Shown here: piece by piece, positions 5,664-9,174 of the stretch
How the letters are laid out: each line of letters begins with the position of its first letter
Position numbering within the stretch: position 1 is the first letter of the stretch
Assembly: GCA_020352595.1 (NCBI GenBank)
Contig: CP070682.1
Span: forward strand, 1,762,475-1,771,648
Direction of reading: 5' to 3'
Source of the DNA: a bacterium
Lineage (GTDB): Bacteria > BMS3Abin14
DNA: 9,174 nucleotides
Program-made: the position numbers and the translations under genes
The notes under the pieces: generated by a model
Database searches by the model: none
Seen by the model: the letters and a program-made list of their open reading frames with translations, nothing else
What the model was told of the DNA's origin: nothing

Positions 5664-5775
5664 GTGGTATCCGGCAGGATCGGGGAAAGGTGCCGGGGGT
5701 CGGATGGGGCCGGGAGGCTGAAGACGGGGCCCGCGGGGAGGTCGCGAAGAGGCGGTCCTCCCTTACCCCGGCTGT

Positions 5776-8700
5776 TCAGGAGTTCATGATCTCATCGCAA
5801 AGGTTCTTCGTCAGGGGGGAGATCTTCGCGCCTATCTGGCTTGAAAGCACTTCCATGCAGCGGTGGCAGGCAGCCACCGCCTCGGCCCTGCGGCCCATCT
5901 TATGGTAGCAGATCATGAGACGCCGGTAGGTCTCCTCGACCAGCGGGTGTGTCCGCAGGACCCTCTCGTAAAGATCGGCAGCCCGGGCCCATTCAGAAGA
6001 CTCTTCCCAGTGCCTTCCGAGCCTCACGGCCGTATCCAGGTATCTGGAAGCCAGGCGGTTCCTCACGGCCGGGACGTTGGCAAGACTCTCCTCCATATCC
6101 AGGAAGTGGCCGCCGTACAGACCCATCACCTGTGCCGCGTCATTCAAGACGGGCTGATCAGCCTTCCCCCCGGGGGCTGTCTTGAGGAGACGATCCAACT
6201 CGTCCATGGCGTCGTTGAGCGCCCAGAGATCCACCCAGCAGATCCGCTCGTTGAGGGAAACCGCTCCCTCGGACACGAGAACGGCTTCCTTGTGCTGCAG
6301 GAGTCTCCTGAGACGGTGGAGCGTGGTCTTGATGTTCTGCTGGGCGTGGTCTCCCAGGCTGTCCGGCCAGAGGGCATCGGCCAGTCTGGCCGTCGGGACC
6401 CTTTTCCCCCCGAATGCCAGGAGAAGCTTGAGAAGTTCCACCTGTTTCTTGCTGGACAAGCCCTCTTTGGCGAGCGCAGACCCGTCCACGTGAACGTTAA
6501 AGACCCCCAGGGTGGTGATCTTGACCGGCCACGGCCAGGCCTCGAACCGCCATGAGGGACCTGCCGGCGACAGGTTTCGTCTGGCGATGAGCTCCAAGGC
6601 ATAGTCCTGTTCGATGCCTGCCCTGAGGGCCCTGGAGCAGAGCCGTGACATCACGCCGTCGCTCCAGCCGCTCCAGTTGAAAACACCCTGCGCCATCCCC
6701 ATGGAAAATGCCCCTGCCAGGCGGTCATCACCCCTGGCCTCCTGTCCCCTCTCATAATCCATAATGGCGCTCAGAACATAAGCCGGTATCATGACAAGCC
6801 GGTTATCACTGTCCACAGCAGTCCGGATGGCCTCCTTGAGGTTCGCTTCCGCGGTCTCGAAGTCCCCGGTCCCAAGGGCCACCCTGGACATCATGACCAG
6901 GTTTTCGGCATGGAGCTCTGCCAGCCCCATGGGCCGGGACACCTCGAGGGCGGTCTTCGCATGGTGCCAGGCAAGCTCCTGGTTCTGCGTCAGCAGGGCG
7001 TACCATGCCATCCGGCTGTGATAGTCGCCGCGGCCCCAGGGGGTCAAGGTTTCGAAGCGCTTTTCCAGGTCCTCCAGTTCTTGTCGGGCGGAAACGGCAT
7101 CACCCTCGCTCAGGAACAGGTTGGCCCTGTAACAACGGAGGAAGGACGCCCAGATGGTTAAACCCTTTTCTTCCAGGATCCTGAGACCATCCCCGGCACT
7201 GTCCAGGCAAAAATCCCGGTTGAAGGTGTAAAAACCCCAGACGGTGCTCATGACTTTTTCCGTCAACCTGAGGAAGCTGTGCACCACCGGTACTTCCGCG
7301 GCTGATCGCAGGCCTCCCAGGTGGGTACCCAGTTGCCTGATGTCGCCCCTGTAGACGAACATCAGGCACTCCGTGAAACGGAACCACACCTTCAGGTTGG
7401 GCTGGCCGCACGCGTCGGCCAGCCTGCGGGCAGCCTCCTTCTTCTCCTCAAGATCGGGGCTGCCGGTCTTCCTGAAGACCAGGGCGAAGAAGAGCGCGAC
7501 GGCCACCCAGGTACGTGTCTCGAGGTCCTCATCATCGAGGGGGAACCGTCCTCCAAGATCCCGGTACTGGTCGAGGAGGACATCGATCCTTTTAAGGTCC
7601 GACTGGTGGACGAGAAATGTGGAAACGTGGGTGGCCCAGGCGAGCCAGGCTCCCGACCCGTCGCCGCTCTCCAGGAAAAGCTGCATGGCCTTGCCGGTCA
7701 TCTCCTGGGAGCGCTGGGGCTCCACCGTCAGGAGGTTCCTCCCCTTCATGTACAAGAGCCGGGTGTCCAGGGTAGAGTCCGGAAGATCCTCGAACCAGCT
7801 TTTCAGGGCTTGGTGCCTGCCCTGCAACATGAGAGCGGGGGCGATATCCCTTATAATCTCCGCGGCCCTGTCCCAATCCTGCGAGGCGATGAAAAGATCG
7901 ACGCTCTCCTCCGGATGGTTCGACTTCTGCAGGACTTCTCCGGCCCGCCGTCTTGCCGAGGCCAGCCTCGCGGGGCTCCACTGACTGCTCGCCCGGCGGA
8001 GGAGGAAACGGCGGAACATGTTGTGGAGGCGGAAAAGAGGTTCCTCTGCATCGAGGACTTCGATGAACAGGTTTCGCCTCAGAAGGAAACCAAGGATCCT
8101 CTCCGCACCGGCCACTGCCGCTACCTCCTCGGCCATCTTGGGACTCAGGAAAGGCAGGAACGACACCGCAAGGAGGAAATCCCTCGTCTCGGTGGAAAGA
8201 TTGTTGACAACCTCGTCGGCGAAGAACTGCAGTGTCAGGTCACCTTTCAGGTCCGTCAACTCCTGCTGCGGGGACCGTTCCGGGCGGAGGTACTGTTCGA
8301 GGAGGCGCAGTCCGACCACCCATCCCTCTGACCTCCGGTAAAGATCCTGGACCAGATTCTCCGGCACGGAAGATGGCAAAAAGGAGTCGAGCAGATCCCT
8401 GAACTCGGTCATGTCCAGCTTGAGATCAGACCAATGCAGGGAGGCAAGTTTATCCCTGGCCAGGAGCCCGGCCAGACCGGGTGGAGGCTCCTCGCGCCCC
8501 ACAACGAAGAGGCTCCTCCCCTCCTGCATGATCCCAGCGGCCTCGGTGAGCACACGCCTGAGGATCGCGTCGTCGCCGATCTCGTGATAGTCGTCGAGGA
8601 CAAGGAGGAAGGGCTGGGCAAAAGCCTCCTGCAAGGCCCAGAAGAAGTCCCTGCTGAAGGCGATGACATCGGAGATCCCATGCGCCATCGGCGCCGGAAA

Positions 8701-8988
8701 GGTCGTCGACAGATCACCGAGGACCTCTTCGGCGCAGGCCCTCAGGCCGCGGCAGAAAAAGGCGAGGTCCCGGTCCCTGCCGTCGATACGGTACCAGAGG
8801 AAGGGGAGCTTCCGTTCATGCAGGTAGCTGGAAAGGAGGGTGGTCTTGCCCGCCCCGGGCGGCCCGCAGATCCAGACCACCGGCCTGGTCCTTGCCCGGT
8901 CCAGCCGCTCGAAGAGGCGCTGCCGGAGGTAGCAGGAGGGATGGGGTGGAGGAGTGATCTTCCAGTGCAGAGAGCTCTTCCATTCCAT
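5776..8988 (-). CDS. MalT-like ATPase/TPR transcriptional regulator with C-terminal winged helix and BTAD domain (SARP type)
   Basis: The 1070-residue protein is a signal-integrating STAND ATPase regulator. Its N-terminal NTPase has Walker A GPPGAGKT (42-49), Walker B FLLVLDDYHE (127-136), sensor-like VVGREEPP (162-169), EGWVVGLRLL (221-230) and the MalT-type RLHNMFRRFLL (320-330). Residues about 340-800 are helical, TPR-like repeats, the usual ligand- or partner-binding part. After a WPWPVKI linker, an OmpR/SARP-type winged helix spans about 824-915 (LGVFNVHVDG, KKQVELLKLLLAFGGKRV, LADALWPD, TTLHRLRRLL). A BTAD domain follows to the end (FLDMEESLANVP, AADLYERVLRTHPLVEETYRRLM). LuxR-type MalT proteins end in a different HTH, so this is the ATPase-BTAD class. 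It presumably oligomerises with ATP and effector and activates transcription. ATG at 8988 has AAGGA 7 bases upstream, inside a small hairpin. Its likely target is the small ORF at 5359-5550, whose upstream repeat fits SARP binding; the effector is unknown. Confidence 0.95.
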   Translation of the reverse strand: MEWKSSLHWKITPPPHPSCYLRQRLFERLDRARTRPVVWICGPPGAGKTTLLSSYLHERKLPFLWYRIDGRDRDLAFFCRGLRACAEEVLGDLSTTFPAPMAHGISDVIAFSRDFFWALQEAFAQPFLLVLDDYHEIGDDAILRRVLTEAAGIMQEGRSLFVVGREEPPPGLAGLLARDKLASLHWSDLKLDMTEFRDLLDSFLPSSVPENLVQDLYRRSEGWVVGLRLLEQYLRPERSPQQELTDLKGDLTLQFFADEVVNNLSTETRDFLLAVSFLPFLSPKMAEEVAAVAGAERILGFLLRRNLFIEVLDAEEPLFRLHNMFRRFLLRRASSQWSPARLASARRRAGEVLQKSNHPEESVDLFIASQDWDRAAEIIRDIAPALMLQGRHQALKSWFEDLPDSTLDTRLLYMKGRNLLTVEPQRSQEMTGKAMQLFLESGDGSGAWLAWATHVSTFLVHQSDLKRIDVLLDQYRDLGGRFPLDDEDLETRTWVAVALFFALVFRKTGSPDLEEKKEAARRLADACGQPNLKVWFRFTECLMFVYRGDIRQLGTHLGGLRSAAEVPVVHSFLRLTEKVMSTVWGFYTFNRDFCLDSAGDGLRILEEKGLTIWASFLRCYRANLFLSEGDAVSARQELEDLEKRFETLTPWGRGDYHSRMAWYALLTQNQELAWHHAKTALEVSRPMGLAELHAENLVMMSRVALGTGDFETAEANLKEAIRTAVDSDNRLVMIPAYVLSAIMDYERGQEARGDDRLAGAFSMGMAQGVFNWSGWSDGVMSRLCSRALRAGIEQDYALELIARRNLSPAGPSWRFEAWPWPVKITTLGVFNVHVDGSALAKEGLSSKKQVELLKLLLAFGGKRVPTARLADALWPDSLGDHAQQNIKTTLHRLRRLLQHKEAVLVSEGAVSLNERICWVDLWALNDAMDELDRLLKTAPGGKADQPVLNDAAQVMGLYGGHFLDMEESLANVPAVRNRLASRYLDTAVRLGRHWEESSEWARAADLYERVLRTHPLVEETYRRLMICYHKMGRRAEAVAACHRCMEVLSSQIGAKISPLTKNLCDEIMNS

Positions 8989-8996
8989 TCAAGGAT

Positions 8997-9017
8997 CCTT
9001 TCCCCCCTCAGGAAAGG
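8997..9017 (-). promoter_or_regulatory. Stem-loop overlapping the ribosome binding site of the ATPase-BTAD gene
   Basis: In the mRNA sense, CCTTTCC (9017-9011) pairs perfectly with GGAAAGG (9003-8997) around a 7-base loop. The 3' arm contains most of the AAAGGA ribosome binding site, and the start codon follows 8 bases later. If it folds it would lower translation initiation. AAGGATCCTT (8991-9000) is also a perfect 10-base palindrome. A 7-bp stem can occur by chance. Confidence 0.4.
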
Positions 9018-9083
9018 TGCGATCCTGCTCCCGTCCCGGTCCAGGTGGGTGATCAGAAGGGCTCCCCGCAGCGCCGGTTTGCG

Positions 9084-9174
9084 CCCCCCCCCCCCCCCCC
9101 GGGGGCAACCCGGGGGGGGACGGGCCCCAGAGGGGTGCGGGGGTATGCCCAAAAGAAATGTGGGAGTTTTTAAA
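9084..9174. other. Low-complexity contig tail, probable sequencing or assembly artefact
   Basis: A run of 17 C (9084-9100) abuts 5 G, then short G-rich runs lead to an AT-rich end (AAAGAAATG...TTTTTAAA). No reading frame, ribosome binding site or gene family can be recognised in it. Composition and homopolymer structure differ sharply from the rest of the window and resemble an unreliable contig end. The upstream neighbour and promoter of the ATPase-BTAD gene are therefore not visible. Confidence 0.7.

Noticed and set aside
5083..5721. A 212-codon plus-strand frame covering the gntR upstream region and the small ORF.
   Set aside because: The start lies inside the gntR coding region, and the product is Pro/Gly/Arg-rich with no motif. 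The minus-strand small ORF has the better translation signals.
7321..8331. A 336-codon plus-strand frame within the ATPase-BTAD gene.
   Set aside because: It is antisense to a continuous 1070-residue protein with intact domains and has no family features or ribosome binding site.
8742..9152. A minus-strand frame running from the contig tail into the ATPase-BTAD gene.
   Set aside because: It starts in the suspect homopolymer tail and continues as a shadow frame over the Walker A region. The segment over 8989-9080 looks somewhat protein-like, but no end or start of an upstream gene can be shown.

Overview
The window is GC-rich bacterial DNA (AT-rich only around 3195-3285). It carries seven complete, densely packed protein genes, the 3' end of an eighth and one small unrecognised gene. 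There are no RNA genes, CRISPR arrays, integrases or insertion sequences. The PilZ style (an HKRL..LNLV start), the membrane-anchored GltD-like oxidoreductase and the ATPase-BTAD regulator with its WPWPVKI linker suggest a Desulfobacterota-like (old 'deltaproteobacterial') organism. That is an impression from protein style, not a phylogenetic result. The left end cuts through a gene. The right end dissolves into a 17-C run and G-rich sequence that looks like assembly noise, so the window may be a whole short contig.

Left part (1-778, + strand): the C-terminal parvulin domain of a peptidyl-prolyl isomerase overlaps a 99-residue S4-domain protein resembling RqcP/YabO, a ribosome-rescue factor. 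Next, on the minus strand, a two-gene unit is read from 3183 down to 850: a YjbQ/UPF0047 protein, then with no intergenic base a 642-residue GltD-like flavoprotein. The flavoprotein has a zinc-ribbon-like and membrane-spanning N-terminal extension. A good sigma70-type promoter lies just upstream of this unit.

Middle (3190-5096): a divergent intergenic region also feeds a plus-strand unit, a PilZ-domain protein followed 4 bases later by moaC (molybdenum cofactor synthesis). A strong two-way terminator at 4251-4282 separates moaC from a convergent FadR-type GntR regulator on the minus strand.

Right part (5097-9174, minus strand): a 1070-residue MalT-like ATPase/TPR protein ends in an OmpR-type winged helix plus BTAD domain (SARP architecture). 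Downstream in the same direction is a 63-residue unrecognised ORF with a good ribosome binding site. Between them is an exact heptamer direct repeat with an 11-base period, the operator geometry established for SARP regulators, followed at a suitable distance by a -10-like element. The regulator, the repeat and the small gene form the most interesting candidate unit here. The link between them is inference. Three of the genes (rqcP-like, moaC, gntR) appear to start with TTG.
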